A stretch of 64,000 nt of DNA from Sediminicola sp035798135 (GCA_035798135.1 JAPFBR010000003.1:124001-188000), one strand, 5' to 3'; shown: positions 1-9,144, counted from the first letter of the stretch. Notes: generated from the sequence alone by a model not told the origin. Numbers and translations are program-made.

Positions 1-618
1 AGTTGTGTTCCCTATTACACTGTTTGGTATTTCCACTACAATAGACATGGTGTTTGCACCTGCAAAGGTGTTCTCTGCCTCAGCCTCTGTTTTGAACCCA
101 CCTGGAGCCATTCCACCAATGACTGCATTGAATTGGAAAAAGTCGAAGAAGAATGCATCCTGTCTTGGTCCTGCAAACAATTTTACTCCGCTTGAAGTGG
201 TTTCTGTTATTGCCGTAGAGCCAGAGATTTCAACATCACCTAGGGGAGAGTTGACCAATACTTCACTATCCAAACCTGTTTGACCAGGAGCAACAGGGCC
301 AAAGAAATACATTCTGCCATCTCTTGGAATGGCTTGGATTACTTGATCCTCAATTAAATCTCCGTCCGTATCTATATTGATTTCTACCAAGACATTCTCA
401 TCGAACTCCCCATAGGGCAACTCGGGCAATACACTAGATTGGATGTCTACCACAAAAACAGTGTTGTCAGAACCAACAGTAGGTTCAAACCCATAAAAGT
501 CTGCAATATCAGCAGTGGTACCTTTAGTAGAAGGTGCATCAATGTGGTCGGCAGACACCAAAATAATACTAGCTACAGCTAATACTGCCAGGCCTAAATA
601 AATTTTTGTTTTTTTCAT
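1..618 (-). CDS. DUF4331 domain-containing exported protein, 3' end cut off by the window edge
   Basis: The 206 codons present run from an ATG at 618 off the left edge with no stop. Residues 1-20 (MKKTKIYLGLAVLAVASIIL) form a signal peptide. The mature part begins SADHIDAP, the usual start of DUF4331 proteins, and continues with FYGFEP, an acidic INIDTDGD stretch, DGRMYFFGP and FAGPRQDAFFFD, all typical of that family. DUF4331 proteins are exported and of unknown biochemical function. Because only the N-terminal part is visible, the total length and any sorting domain cannot be judged. The family call is firm; the role is unknown. Confidence 0.85.
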   Translation of the reverse strand, partial: MKKTKIYLGLAVLAVASIILVSADHIDAPSTKGTTADIADFYGFEPTVGSDNTVFVVDIQSSVLPELPYGEFDENVLVEINIDTDGDLIEDQVIQAIPRDGRMYFFGPVAPGQTGLDSEVLVNSPLGDVEISGSTAITETTSSGVKLFAGPRQDAFFFDFFQFNAVIGGMAPGGFKTEAEAENTFAGANTMSIVVEIPNSVIGNTT

Positions 619-793
619 TACTTTTTGTTTTTAGATTTTGTTTCTGCCTTACCTACGCAACCTAGTTTGTGAGGGTTTGGTTTTAAGATGTTAATGTTTT
701 GTTAAGAAGATTTTAACCTTAATACATATAATAGGACCCTAGATTATAAAGTCACATATTTTGCGTTAATTTGATCCTTTAAATAAATAGGTA

Positions 794-1978
794 ATGAACC
801 CCTCTTCCTCCGGTTGGATAGATAAGTTTGGATCACTCGTAAAGGATAAGCCACATCTTTACACAGATTTTGATGCCCTATACAGTGATTTAAAGACTTG
901 TGGTTTCATTTATGGAATAAATATATCCGCGCCCAAATTCATCACAGCAGAACACAATCTTACCGAAGATGAAAATGCCAAAATAAATCTGCTTACGGGG
1001 CTATATTTCACATATGCCTTTGAAAATGAAAAAGTGGATTTTAAAGAATTTCTTGAATCCATATTTAAGTTCTACCAGTTTTTGGAGGTAAGTCAGATAT
1101 CCTTCCTGAATAAAATTTTAACAGGAAAGAAAACTTCCTCCCAATTGGAGAAATTGATTGATTCCCGTGTTTATTTGGAGGACAATGTCATCAGTAAGAC
1201 CTTCAATAGCATCATTACCAATTCCCTGCTTTTTATAGATACCCTAACATTTAAAAGATACTTACAAGGAAAAAACGATGTTAAAAAGCATGCACAAGAT
1301 TTAGAACATATAACTATCAATCTCACATATCATACCTTAAATTCCAAAGAAAAAAATAAGAATGATGAGCGTTTGGCACAATTATTTGCCTCGTCCATAT
1401 CGTTCATAGATGGACAAAAAGAAAATTTTGATGGGTCATATCGGGACCAACTCAACAGTCAATTTTCAGTACAGGAAAACCAATATTTTTTGGATGTTTC
1501 CTGCCTTACGGTTTGGGAGGATTTTTCACTGGAATACAAGGAATCCATATTCATTTATGCGATAGGAAAAGACCTCGGATTTGATCATGGAAATATTGCA
1601 GAATCCTTGGAGGATGTTACCACTTTTTTTCAGTTGAATGCCAACAAGATCCCACATTTAAAAGACCATAATTTGGCCGTGCAATTTTATGAAAGCATGT
1701 CCAAAATTGTGAATAAATTAATTCTTAGAAATAGCAAAAGGTTGCTAAAAGAATTATCCGAAAGCAAGGAATTGGTAGCGCTTTTATCCAAGTCAACCCT
1801 CCGGGATTTAACACCTGAGGAAAAGAAAAAAGTACAGGGTCAACTAATCGATATATTTAAAAGCATCCCATCCCTTGCTATTTTCATACTCCCTGGAGGA
1901 GCCGTTCTATTGCCAATTTTTATTAAATTGATACCTAAACTTCTTCCTTCTGCCTTTGATGAAAATAGGGTTGAATAG
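794..1978 (+). CDS. LETM1-related biofilm-associated protein
   Basis: This 394-residue protein has no signal peptide. The body is largely helical. The C-terminal part, about residues 325-390, carries LTPEEKKKVQGQLIDIFKSI followed by a hydrophobic stretch, LPGGAVLLPIFIKLIPKLLP. That stretch resembles the membrane-associated motif of mitochondrial LETM1 and defines a family in Bacteroidota named LETM1-related biofilm-associated protein. The hydrophobic end suggests membrane attachment. The gene stands alone, convergent with the LytTR regulator downstream (94-bp gap, no hairpin seen). The family is recognised from the C-terminus; the biofilm link is the family name, not something the sequence shows. 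Confidence 0.75.
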   Translation: MNPSSSGWIDKFGSLVKDKPHLYTDFDALYSDLKTCGFIYGINISAPKFITAEHNLTEDENAKINLLTGLYFTYAFENEKVDFKEFLESIFKFYQFLEVSQISFLNKILTGKKTSSQLEKLIDSRVYLEDNVISKTFNSIITNSLLFIDTLTFKRYLQGKNDVKKHAQDLEHITINLTYHTLNSKEKNKNDERLAQLFASSISFIDGQKENFDGSYRDQLNSQFSVQENQYFLDVSCLTVWEDFSLEYKESIFIYAIGKDLGFDHGNIAESLEDVTTFFQLNANKIPHLKDHNLAVQFYESMSKIVNKLILRNSKRLLKELSESKELVALLSKSTLRDLTPEEKKKVQGQLIDIFKSIPSLAIFILPGGAVLLPIFIKLIPKLLPSAFDENRVE

Positions 1979-2072
1979 ATGGCCTAAAAGGGGGTTATTC
2001 ATCACTATAAGAAATATCTATAACACTTATAAATACAACTTAATAATATTATATTCAGGTATTTAACAAGCA

Positions 2073-2828
2073 TTACTCCAACCAATACTTAAAATCCTTT
2101 ACTCGTTCCCTACTTACAATGATTTCTTGTTCAGAAAACCGATTTAACTTTATTTGGAGTCTAGAATTGGTATAGGATATAATGTCTTTGATATGTTTGA
2201 TGTTGACATAATATTTTCTGCTTACCCGAAAAAATTGTTTTGGTTCCAAGGCTTCGTTCAGATTGTCCAAGGTGGTATCCAATAAATAATTTCTGCCTTC
2301 CGAAGTAGCAGCGTAGGTCCCTTTGTTCTCACTGTAAAAACATTCTATATCCTCGGCATTTATTATTTTCAAATGCTGTCCCACATTCACCGTAAACCGT
2401 TTTTTATATTCCCGCTCCAAAGGGTTTACCAATAGCTTTTTTATATCTTCAAAATCAATGGCTATTGGTTGCTTTTTTGAACGCAATGAGCTGTACTTTT
2501 TTAAGGCACTTTCCAGCTCTTCATCATCAATGGGTTTTAACAAATAATCGATGCTATTTAATTTAAAAGCTTGGAGGGCATATTCATCATATGCGGTGGT
2601 AAAAATAATGGCGCTATGGACCTCAACCTCATCAAAAATTTCAAAGGAAAGTCCGTCTGAAAGTTGAATATCCAAAAAGATCAAATCGGGATGCGGATTG
2701 CTTTTGAACCACACTATGGATTCCTCAACAGAATGCAACATCACGGTCACCTCAATGTTTAAATCGGACAATAATCTTCCTAATCTTCGAGCTGCCGGTT
2801 TTTCATCTTCAATGATAATGGTATTCAT
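2073..2828 (-). CDS. LytTR-family response regulator
   Basis: This is a 251-residue two-component response regulator. The receiver domain covers residues 1-115, with the acidic pair at E7/D8, the phospho-acceptor D53 in LIFLDIQL, threonines in FTTAY (77-78) and K98 in LLKPI. The C-terminal LytTR DNA-binding domain covers about 143-250 and includes FRVSRKYYVNIKHI. It is the last gene of a minus-strand operon that starts with a LytS/YehU-type histidine kinase at 5351, so it is the likely partner of that kinase. LytTR proteins usually bind direct repeats near their targets. The target genes cannot be read from this window, although control of its own operon is likely. Confidence 0.93.
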   Translation of the reverse strand: MNTIIIEDEKPAARRLGRLLSDLNIEVTVMLHSVEESIVWFKSNPHPDLIFLDIQLSDGLSFEIFDEVEVHSAIIFTTAYDEYALQAFKLNSIDYLLKPIDDEELESALKKYSSLRSKKQPIAIDFEDIKKLLVNPLEREYKKRFTVNVGQHLKIINAEDIECFYSENKGTYAATSEGRNYLLDTTLDNLNEALEPKQFFRVSRKYYVNIKHIKDIISYTNSRLQIKLNRFSEQEIIVSRERVKDFKYWLE

Positions 2829-2888
2829 CTAAAAACGTATGGTTGGTTAAAAATGGTTTTATGATTTAAAGGTACTATTTCAAATACC

Positions 2889-3215
2889 TTAATTTCCTTT
2901 TTCCATAATTTTCTTTATTTGCCTTTCTTCCCACTTTTTTAAAATTGGAAACCCCCATTGGAAAACACAGGAAGCATGGACAATTAAAAACCCGCCCCAG
3001 ATTAGAGGTGTCAACAATACATTCCAATCAACCCAGGTTATAAATTCCTCCTGGGAATTACCATGGAAAAGGGAATTTTTAGATAAGAAGTACAGCCCCA
3101 GTAAAGCACAATTTATGATGCAGTAAACGGTCAAGTGCATGTAAAAACTTTTGAGTCGATCCAATCGTTTTTTAGCTTTTTGATAATTGGTTGGAATAGT
3201 CTTTTCAGTTTTCAT
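2889..3215 (-). CDS. 2TM domain-containing membrane protein (third of three)
   Basis: This 108-residue protein is one 2TM domain: a basic N-terminal helix (AKKRLDRLKSFYMHL), a first membrane span around residues 27-45, a second around 68-88, and a basic tail (WEERQIKKIMEKGN). The function of 2TM proteins is unknown; in Bacteroidota they are often found with LytS/LytT regulators. The ORF starts directly after the stop of the upstream 2TM gene (3216) and ends 60 bp before the response regulator, so it belongs to the same transcript. It is the most divergent of the local copies in the spans (PLIWGGFLIVHA in place of WGIGL). Confidence 0.85.
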   Translation of the reverse strand: MKTEKTIPTNYQKAKKRLDRLKSFYMHLTVYCIINCALLGLYFLSKNSLFHGNSQEEFITWVDWNVLLTPLIWGGFLIVHASCVFQWGFPILKKWEERQIKKIMEKGN

Positions 3216-3557
3216 CTATAGATATTTTTTAGATTCATCTTCTTCCTCTTCCATGTACTTTTTAATTTGACGCTTTTCCCAATCCTTCCCAAAGAAGGGA
3301 TTTCCGGAAAATACCTTCATCGCATGGAAGGCAAGACCAATCCCCCAAAAGAACCAAATGGCAAATGTCCCAAAATCTACAAAAGCCTCTTCAAAAGTTT
3401 CCCCATTGTACATATTTCTGATCACCTTGTTCACAGAAATAAAGCTATTGATGACTATATATACCGTTAGGTGAATATAAAATCCTTTCAGCTCCTTGAT
3501 TCGCTGAAGAGCTCTTTCCTTTTTTACTAAACTATTGTTTTCCATTACTTGATTCAT
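3216..3557 (-). CDS. 2TM domain-containing membrane protein (second of three)
   Basis: This 113-residue single-domain protein has the same plan as its neighbours: RALQRIKELKGFYIHL, a first span, FWGIGLAFHAMKVF in the second span, then FFGKDWEKRQIKKYMEEEEDE. It starts at MNQVMENN; a second in-frame Met four residues later is possible. It abuts the downstream 2TM gene with no gap and lies 20 bp after the upstream one, so the three are translated from one message. It is a paralogue by tandem duplication of its neighbours and of the kinase C-terminus. Biochemical role unknown. Confidence 0.85.
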   Translation of the reverse strand: MNQVMENNSLVKKERALQRIKELKGFYIHLTVYIVINSFISVNKVIRNMYNGETFEEAFVDFGTFAIWFFWGIGLAFHAMKVFSGNPFFGKDWEKRQIKKYMEEEEDESKKYL

Positions 3558-3577
3558 TTATTTTGTTATAAGAGACA

Positions 3578-3880
3578 TTATTCCCATTTTTTTCGATTTT
3601 CATCTTCCCTCATAAATTCCTTTATCTTACGCTGTTCCCAATTTTTTCCGAAGAGGAGGTTAAACTGAAAAACTTTCAAAGCTTGGAAAAACAGTCCTAT
3701 TCCCCATCCAAAAGCGGCCCACAAAAACCAGGGATAGCTCCATTCATTGGTCCAATAATTAACGACTGCCAAAAAGGATATGAATACTGCATAAGAGGTG
3801 AGGTTGGAATAAAACTTCTTTATTTCCGCAACACGTTCCTTTGCCCTCAAGTACTTATTCTCTTTTTCCATTGATTCCAT
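3578..3880 (-). CDS. 2TM domain-containing membrane protein (first of three)
   Basis: This 100-residue single 2TM domain reads AKERVAEIKKFYSNL, a first span, PWFLWAAFGWGIGLFFQALK, then LFGKNWEQRKIKEFMREDE. Of the three stand-alone copies it is closest to the kinase C-terminal domain (AKERVEAIKSFYGNL and FGKSWEERKMREYMEDD), consistent with duplication from that end of the operon. It begins 139 bp after the kinase stop. A role as a membrane partner of the kinase is an inference from position; no catalytic residues are visible. Confidence 0.85.
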   Translation of the reverse strand: MESMEKENKYLRAKERVAEIKKFYSNLTSYAVFISFLAVVNYWTNEWSYPWFLWAAFGWGIGLFFQALKVFQFNLLFGKNWEQRKIKEFMREDENRKKWE

Positions 3881-4019
3881 GATTCTAAATTTTGTTTTAA
3901 TTAGGTTTCTTTGTTAAAATTAATTCATAAGGCTCACCTAGGTAAATAATTATTGCCCAACTGCATTTTTCTGGGACTGAACCGTATTCTTTTCGATCCC
4001 TATTACCGGAACTATGCAA

Positions 4020-5351
4020 CTAAAAATTATCGTCTTCCATATATTCCCTCATTTTGCGTTCTTCCCAACTTTTTCCGAAAATTGGATTGTACCCATATGC
4101 CTCCATGCCATGTGCAATTACCCCAAAGCCCCAGCCCAAAACAGGAAAAATAATCCATGGAAAACTGGTGGTCTGGTAGTTGATATAGGCCAAAATGGGT
4201 ATTACAATACAATAGGCTAAAAGGTTCCCATAGAACGATTTAATAGCCTCTACACGTTCCTTTGCTTTTTGATAACGTTTCTCGTCTATATAACTTTCTT
4301 GTGTTTTCATAATTGAGATCTGTTTAATAAGCATAGGAAGTTGTACTATAAATTCCGTTGCTGTCTTATCAATAATTACTTTTTTATCCGTCAAGATCTG
4401 ATATCGCTGTTGTATATTGTGCAAACCTACCCCGCTACTTTTCTTGACTACTTGTTTTTCCTGAAGGTTGTTGCTAACACATAGCATCCCATTACGTTCG
4501 AATACTTTTATATTTAAAGGTCGATTTGAAGTCACTACATTGTGCTTTACGGCATTTTCAAGTAGAAGTTGCAAGGACAAAGGCACAATTTTGGCCTCAG
4601 GACTGCTGCTGTGTTCGGGAATATGAAAAATAATACTATCCTCAAATCTCATTTTCAGCAACCTTATATAGGTCCTGGCAAATTCCAACTCTTCATCCAC
4701 CGATACCAGGTCTTTATTTTTTTGTTCCAATACATATCTATATACCTTAGATAGCGAGGTGGTGAATTTTTGGGCCTGCACCGGATCTTCATCAATCAGA
4801 CTGGTCAATACATTTAAACTGTTAAACAAAAAATGGGGATCTAATTGATTCTTAAGAGCATCAAACTTTGCGGAAGCTGTACCGGCTATGATTTTCTGTT
4901 CCTTTACTTTATTTTCTTGACGGTATCGATAATAGAAAAATGAATAGAAAATCAAAGTCAAGACAAAGGCAATCAAAAAGGCAACATAATAGAAAGTCCA
5001 ATTTTCCGATGCCAAAAACAAGGAAAGGGACATAGTACCAAATCCTACATTCATCACTACCCTTATTAACAGTATTGCCAAGATGGATATGCCAATATTA
5101 CCACAGAACCCAATCACTATATTTTTCGATGTAAACAATCGAGGGCCGTATTTTTTACTGAAATAGTTCAAAATATATGCATTGGCCATATAGATGGTAA
5201 CCGCATATACAAGAGTCTCCCAATATTCATCAAATAATAGCTCATCAAAAAATATGGTAGTGCCTTTCACATAATAACTGACTAAAAACATAATGAAGAT
5301 GGCATTTCCTATGATAAAAGCTTTTCCCAATTCTTTAAAAAATCTAAGCAT
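4020..5351 (-). CDS. LytS/YehU-type sensor histidine kinase with a C-terminal 2TM domain
   Basis: This is a 443-residue membrane kinase. Residues 10-145 hold about four membrane spans. The His_kinase domain follows, with the phospho-acceptor H173 in LDPHFLFNSLN. The ATPase part shows the N-box LLLENAVKHN and G-box SSGVGLHNIQQRY. From about residue 348 the reading frame continues without a stop into a complete 2TM domain (AKERVEAIKSFYGNL, two spans, FGKSWEERKMREYMEDD). Kinases of this class phosphorylate LytTR regulators, here the one at 2073-2828. The fusion places a second membrane anchor after the ATPase. An internal ATG at the junction (MKTQES, near 4310) could also give a free 2TM protein, but no strong ribosome-binding site precedes it. 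Confidence 0.9.
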   Translation of the reverse strand: MLRFFKELGKAFIIGNAIFIMFLVSYYVKGTTIFFDELLFDEYWETLVYAVTIYMANAYILNYFSKKYGPRLFTSKNIVIGFCGNIGISILAILLIRVVMNVGFGTMSLSLFLASENWTFYYVAFLIAFVLTLIFYSFFYYRYRQENKVKEQKIIAGTASAKFDALKNQLDPHFLFNSLNVLTSLIDEDPVQAQKFTTSLSKVYRYVLEQKNKDLVSVDEELEFARTYIRLLKMRFEDSIIFHIPEHSSSPEAKIVPLSLQLLLENAVKHNVVTSNRPLNIKVFERNGMLCVSNNLQEKQVVKKSSGVGLHNIQQRYQILTDKKVIIDKTATEFIVQLPMLIKQISIMKTQESYIDEKRYQKAKERVEAIKSFYGNLLAYCIVIPILAYINYQTTSFPWIIFPVLGWGFGVIAHGMEAYGYNPIFGKSWEERKMREYMEDDNF

Positions 5352-5445
5352 ATTATTTTCTTATCGGTTTTACAGACTCGGCCCAATTAACATTCCTATA
5401 ATTAACATAGACCTGTACTTGGTTTAAAGTTAGCAAAAAGTTCGA

Positions 5446-5459
5446 AGGGGAATTCCCCT
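5446..5459. promoter_or_regulatory. Perfect 14-bp palindrome upstream of the kinase operon
   Basis: AGGGGAATTCCCCT is an exact inverted repeat about 95 bp upstream of the kinase start. On the minus strand it is followed closely by TAACTTTA, which resembles a -7 box (TAnnTTTG). It could be an operator for this operon. That is inferred from position and symmetry only. Confidence 0.3.
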
Positions 5460-5586
5460 AACAAAGAATCAAATCTGATGCTTCCTCTATTGGCATACTT
5501 CCCCTACCTTAACTTATATATGGAATCCTTATATTTCTAAGGCATTCCGATGAACCATTCAAAGTCTTTTAATTTTTAAAACGGTA

Positions 5587-5757
5587 TTATTTGACAGTCC
5601 GGTTTAGGATAGATTCAAAATGATGGTGATCCCCAAGTATATTATCCCTTGCAGCCATAAAGCCATCCTTTTTATTAGTCCCCTCTAAATGTCCTTCTTG
5701 TGCCATCGTTATCATACAGATAATAAAAGCAGCAAGAATCAATGCTAATCTTTGCAT
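5587..5757 (-). CDS. Small secreted peptide, 56 residues
   Basis: This ORF begins at ATG 5757 and ends with TAA at 5587. Residues 1-19 (MQRLALILAAFIICMITMA) form a convincing signal peptide, and the mature part of about 37 residues is hydrophilic with a GDHHHFES run. It lies just upstream of, and on the same strand as, the 2TM kinase operon (235-bp gap). No family was recognised. The signal peptide and an AT-rich upstream region support a real gene, but it is short and could be a chance ORF. A role as a ligand or reporter for the adjacent sensor kinase is speculative. Confidence 0.5.
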   Translation of the reverse strand: MQRLALILAAFIICMITMAQEGHLEGTNKKDGFMAARDNILGDHHHFESILNRTVK

Positions 5758-6407
5758 GATTTATTTGCGATTAATGTTACTTAGTACAAATCTGTAACAA
5801 ACAGGGCTAACAATAAAAAAAGAAAGACTGAATTGTATTTTTAGCTGGATGGATGGTTATTTTAGTGGATGGTGGATGGTGGATGGTGGATGGTGGATGG
5901 TGGATGGTTAACTATGAAACATGAAAAAATGGTACCCTATAGTTCCTGGTATTCCTCGAACATAGCAATATTGACGAGACATAAACATCTTTTCGACGAT
6001 TCAATGCCGGTAAACAGAATCAAAAGATATCTCTCATATCCACCAAAATTCGATAATTTCTTTTTCCATCTATGAAAGCATTAATATCTGAATCTTATAA
6101 CTGTACTACTGTAGCGCCTAGCGAAATATCAACGTTTGTGACCTTATTCTATGGATCCAACTTACCCTTTGTGCATAACCTGGTAATTTACTAAACTTGA
6201 TTGAGAGAACTAAGCTTAATCTCCTCAGTAATATTGTCCCTCAAATAGGGAATACAGCTATTTTGAAGCCAATGCTGGGACAGTCTGACCAGCTTAAAAA
6301 ATTGGCAAAACGTTAAGAAACAAAAGATTAAGTGGATCGTCTTAGTAAAAATCCGATTGCAATGCGGGGTGCATTGGGATCACTTTATTAACCTTAAATA
6401 TACAAAC
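5758..6407. other. Gene-free stretch, 650 bp
   Basis: Between the small secreted peptide gene and the DUF5689 lipoprotein gene there is no ORF with convincing composition. The only clear structure is a heptanucleotide repeat at 5866-5907. No tRNA-like cloverleaf or strong hairpin was seen. The promoter of the plus-strand lipoprotein gene should lie near the right end, but no exact TAnnTTTG box stands out there. Confidence 0.5.
5866..5907. repeat. Six perfect tandem copies of TGGATGG
   Basis: Six exact head-to-tail copies of a 7-bp unit span 42 bp, preceded by a related GGATGGATGG at about 5847. The tract is purine/T-biased with no coding function visible. A pure short repeat like this is prone to copy-number slippage. 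Confidence 0.95.
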
Positions 6408-7832
6408 ATGAAAACAACTAAAATTATCAGGCTCATTCTCTACTTCCCAGCCCTGATACTGGGACTGACCAGCTGTAATTCTGACGACACCGAAATAGGT
6501 ACTCCCCAAGGGTCCACACCGGTGATCACCATTGAAGATAATGAATATGAATTAAGGGAAAGTTCGGATTCTTTGGTTCTTCGCTTGATGATTTCCCCAA
6601 AACCTATTGCCGAGGGTTCCATACAATTGAAACTATCCGGGAATGCCGAATATAACTTGGATTACACTACGAATCCTCCATTTTCGGGGAACAACATAAC
6701 CCTTCCCTTCTCCCAATCCCAAGAATATATAAGCCTTGTACTGTACAGGAAAATCTCTGAGTTACAGGAAGAAAAAGAACTACAAATACAACTGACTAAA
6801 GTCCCTGAAGGGTATAAAATGGGCGAGCACACCACTGCCAATGTTACGATTGTCCCTCGTCAGACAGAAATAAACTCGGTAAATTTCGAATACTCAAGCC
6901 TTAAGATTAGGGAAGACCATTGGGAGGGAATGACCATCTTTTTAAAGCTGACACAAGCCACGAAAAAATCTGAGCAGATCACCCTAAAGATGGTAACAAC
7001 GGATAGGATGGAATACGGAACACGTTTTAATACCACTCCTGAACCTGCTCTTGACGAACTGATACTGAATGTTCTTCCAGGAGCAACAACTGCTTCCCTC
7101 AATTTTAAACCTATAAACGACCATTTCCTAAATGGGAGCTCAATTGTAATATACCAATTAAATGCGCTTACCTCCGGGCTGAAGGCAGGAGAAAATAATA
7201 GTCTAGAAGTAACCCTAGAGGATGACGATGAGCCGATTGGTACCCTACATAAGATATCGGAGGTCAGGGAACTATTCCAAGGAAGTTCTGGGGACTGGTA
7301 TTTTCCGGAAGACTTTTTTATAGAAGGAGTAATAACATCAGACTTGAACGTCCTTGATGGCAGGACCATCTATTTACAGGATGAAACAGCGGGTATCTTG
7401 CTAAGATTCTTCCAGACGAACATATTTAAGATTGGTGATAAGATTAGGTTAAACCTGAAATCCGCATCGGGCATAAACATCAATGGGCAGAAGGGCATAG
7501 ACCAGGTGAATCCTGAAGGATATGTAATAGTTGCCAAAAACATGATGGTACAGGCTGAAGAAATAACCCTTGATCAATTATTGGGTGGCTCCTATGAAGG
7601 TAAACGCGTTGTAGTGAGAAATGTTGCTTTTGTGAATGCAGACGGGAGTCGAAACTTCCTTGGGAACCAGACCATTTCCGATGATAATCGTGAGGCCGTG
7701 GTAACAACTTACGAGAGTGCACTTTTCAGTTCCACGATTCTGCCTTCTGGTTTGGTTTCAATTTCTGGAATTGTTGGGGATTGGGGAAGAATTATGCCCC
7801 AACAGTATTCAGAGGATATAAAAAAGAACTAG
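6408..7832 (+). CDS. DUF5689 domain-containing lipoprotein with Calx-beta-like repeats
   Basis: This 474-residue lipoprotein has a signal peptide ending in a lipobox (LTSC, C23). The ATG at 6408 is preferred over an earlier in-frame ATG at 6357 because it places this signal peptide at the N-terminus. Residues about 35-275 contain beta-rich segments like Calx-beta repeats (for example ITIEDNEYELRESSDSLVLR and FEYSSLKIREDHWEGM). Residues about 280-474 match DUF5689, an OB-fold-like domain (FFIEGVITSDLNVLDGRTIY, then LRFF). DUF5689 proteins are surface lipoproteins of Bacteroidota of unknown binding specificity. The gene is 3 bp upstream of an S41 protease gene and is surely cotranscribed with it. 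Confidence 0.8.
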   Translation: MKTTKIIRLILYFPALILGLTSCNSDDTEIGTPQGSTPVITIEDNEYELRESSDSLVLRLMISPKPIAEGSIQLKLSGNAEYNLDYTTNPPFSGNNITLPFSQSQEYISLVLYRKISELQEEKELQIQLTKVPEGYKMGEHTTANVTIVPRQTEINSVNFEYSSLKIREDHWEGMTIFLKLTQATKKSEQITLKMVTTDRMEYGTRFNTTPEPALDELILNVLPGATTASLNFKPINDHFLNGSSIVIYQLNALTSGLKAGENNSLEVTLEDDDEPIGTLHKISEVRELFQGSSGDWYFPEDFFIEGVITSDLNVLDGRTIYLQDETAGILLRFFQTNIFKIGDKIRLNLKSASGININGQKGIDQVNPEGYVIVAKNMMVQAEEITLDQLLGGSYEGKRVVVRNVAFVNADGSRNFLGNQTISDDNREAVVTTYESALFSSTILPSGLVSISGIVGDWGRIMPQQYSEDIKKN

Positions 7833-7835
7833 GGC

Positions 7836-8915
7836 ATGAAAAAGCAGTTTATATTGGTAATAGCAGCTAGTATGCTGTCTATTATACCGCTAGAAGCCCA
7901 ATTTAACCGGGAGCTGATGGAAAAAACAATTGCCGGTCTGTCCGATTCCATATATAATTATTATATCATTGAGGATAAGGCACGGGAACTATCGGATGTT
8001 CTGGATAAAGAATTGATCAATGGTAACCTACAAAACGCTGCAACCGCAGAGGAGTTCACTCAAGCCGTAAACCAGCTTATGTACACCATTGCCAAAGATT
8101 ATCACCTCAACCTTTATTATTCCGAAAAAACACGGGCCAATGATTCTGGAGAACCTGGCAACGAGCCTGATCGGGAGAAGGAAACCCGTGAATTCTTGGA
8201 GGCTAATCAATATGGGATCCCAAATGCAAGGATACTACCTGGCAATATTGGCTACCTTGAAACTTCCCTCTTCGGCCCATTAGACTACTGCGCCGAGGTA
8301 ATTGCCAGGGCAATGAAAAAAATCGTGGACACAGACGGACTGATCATTGACCTAAGAAATAACAGGGGAAGTATATATCCGAACACCATTCCTTTCTTTA
8401 GCGGCTACTTTTTTGATAAACCAGTACATCTCATTAATTTTGAAAACCGATCGGCCAATACTGTACGTCAGATGTGGAGTGCTGCTTGGGTCCCTGGAAA
8501 AAAATACTTGGATAAACCTGTGTATATATTAACCAGTAACAAAACCTTTTCTGGTGCTGAGGAATTTGCTTTCGATTTTAAGATGCTCAAACGTGCCATA
8601 ATAATTGGGGAGAAGACCAAGGGAGGTGCCAATCCTATCATAACAGTGCGTCTGAACGATCACTTCCATGTCTCCATGCCATATGAAAAAGCTGTGAATC
8701 CGGTTACTGGAACCAATTGGGAACAGATTGGTGTAGCTCCTGATATAGAAATAGACGCATCCAAAGCGCTGCAGTTTACTAATTTAACGTTGTTGAGAAA
8801 TATTTTGGCTACTTCTGCAGATTCTATAAAAAATAAGACAATAAGGAAAGCCATAGACGATATTGATACTTCCAACCAAAAAACGGCACCCTTAAAATCA
8901 GCATTGAAGGGATAG
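7836..8915 (+). CDS. S41-family serine peptidase, IRBP-like
   Basis: This 359-residue exported protease has a signal peptide at residues 1-22. An IRBP-like N-terminal helical domain (about 30-95) is followed by the S41 catalytic core: GLIIDLRNNRGS at 168-179, then TSNKTFSGAEEFAF with catalytic serine S239. No PDZ domain is visible, unlike CtpA/Prc. The 3-bp spacing to the DUF5689 lipoprotein gene suggests a joint role at the envelope, for instance processing of a ligand bound by the lipoprotein, but this is inference. The protease family is certain; the substrate is unknown. Confidence 0.88.
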   Translation: MKKQFILVIAASMLSIIPLEAQFNRELMEKTIAGLSDSIYNYYIIEDKARELSDVLDKELINGNLQNAATAEEFTQAVNQLMYTIAKDYHLNLYYSEKTRANDSGEPGNEPDREKETREFLEANQYGIPNARILPGNIGYLETSLFGPLDYCAEVIARAMKKIVDTDGLIIDLRNNRGSIYPNTIPFFSGYFFDKPVHLINFENRSANTVRQMWSAAWVPGKKYLDKPVYILTSNKTFSGAEEFAFDFKMLKRAIIIGEKTKGGANPIITVRLNDHFHVSMPYEKAVNPVTGTNWEQIGVAPDIEIDASKALQFTNLTLLRNILATSADSIKNKTIRKAIDDIDTSNQKTAPLKSALKG

Positions 8916-9016
8916 CCAAGTGCTAAAGTTTTGTATGTGCCTTTCGCTTAATTTACTGGTCACCTTGTTACTCCTACAAGAATATCCTTAAATTTTATAG
9001 CCATAAAAATGTAGAA

Positions 9017-9049
9017 AAAATCCAACCGAGGAGTACCAGGTTGGATTTT
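9017..9049. terminator. Hairpin between convergent genes
   Basis: An 11-bp perfect stem (AAAATCCAACC paired with GGTTGGATTTT, 11-nt loop) lies between the S41 gene and the minus-strand cytochrome gene. On the minus strand it is followed by six T, so it best fits a terminator for the cytochrome gene. It may also serve the plus strand. Confidence 0.6.
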
Positions 9050-9144
9050 AACTTTATTAAAAATCTTAAATCTTAGCTTCCGCCGTTTAGTTCGACGGGT
9101 CAATCCGGCTTCATTCAATAAATTCCGTAAGTACGGTTTCTTTC

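Noticed and set aside
5869..6075. 68-codon frame starting in the heptamer repeat
   Set aside because: The first residues are only the translation of the TGGATGG repeat, and the rest has no recognisable features.
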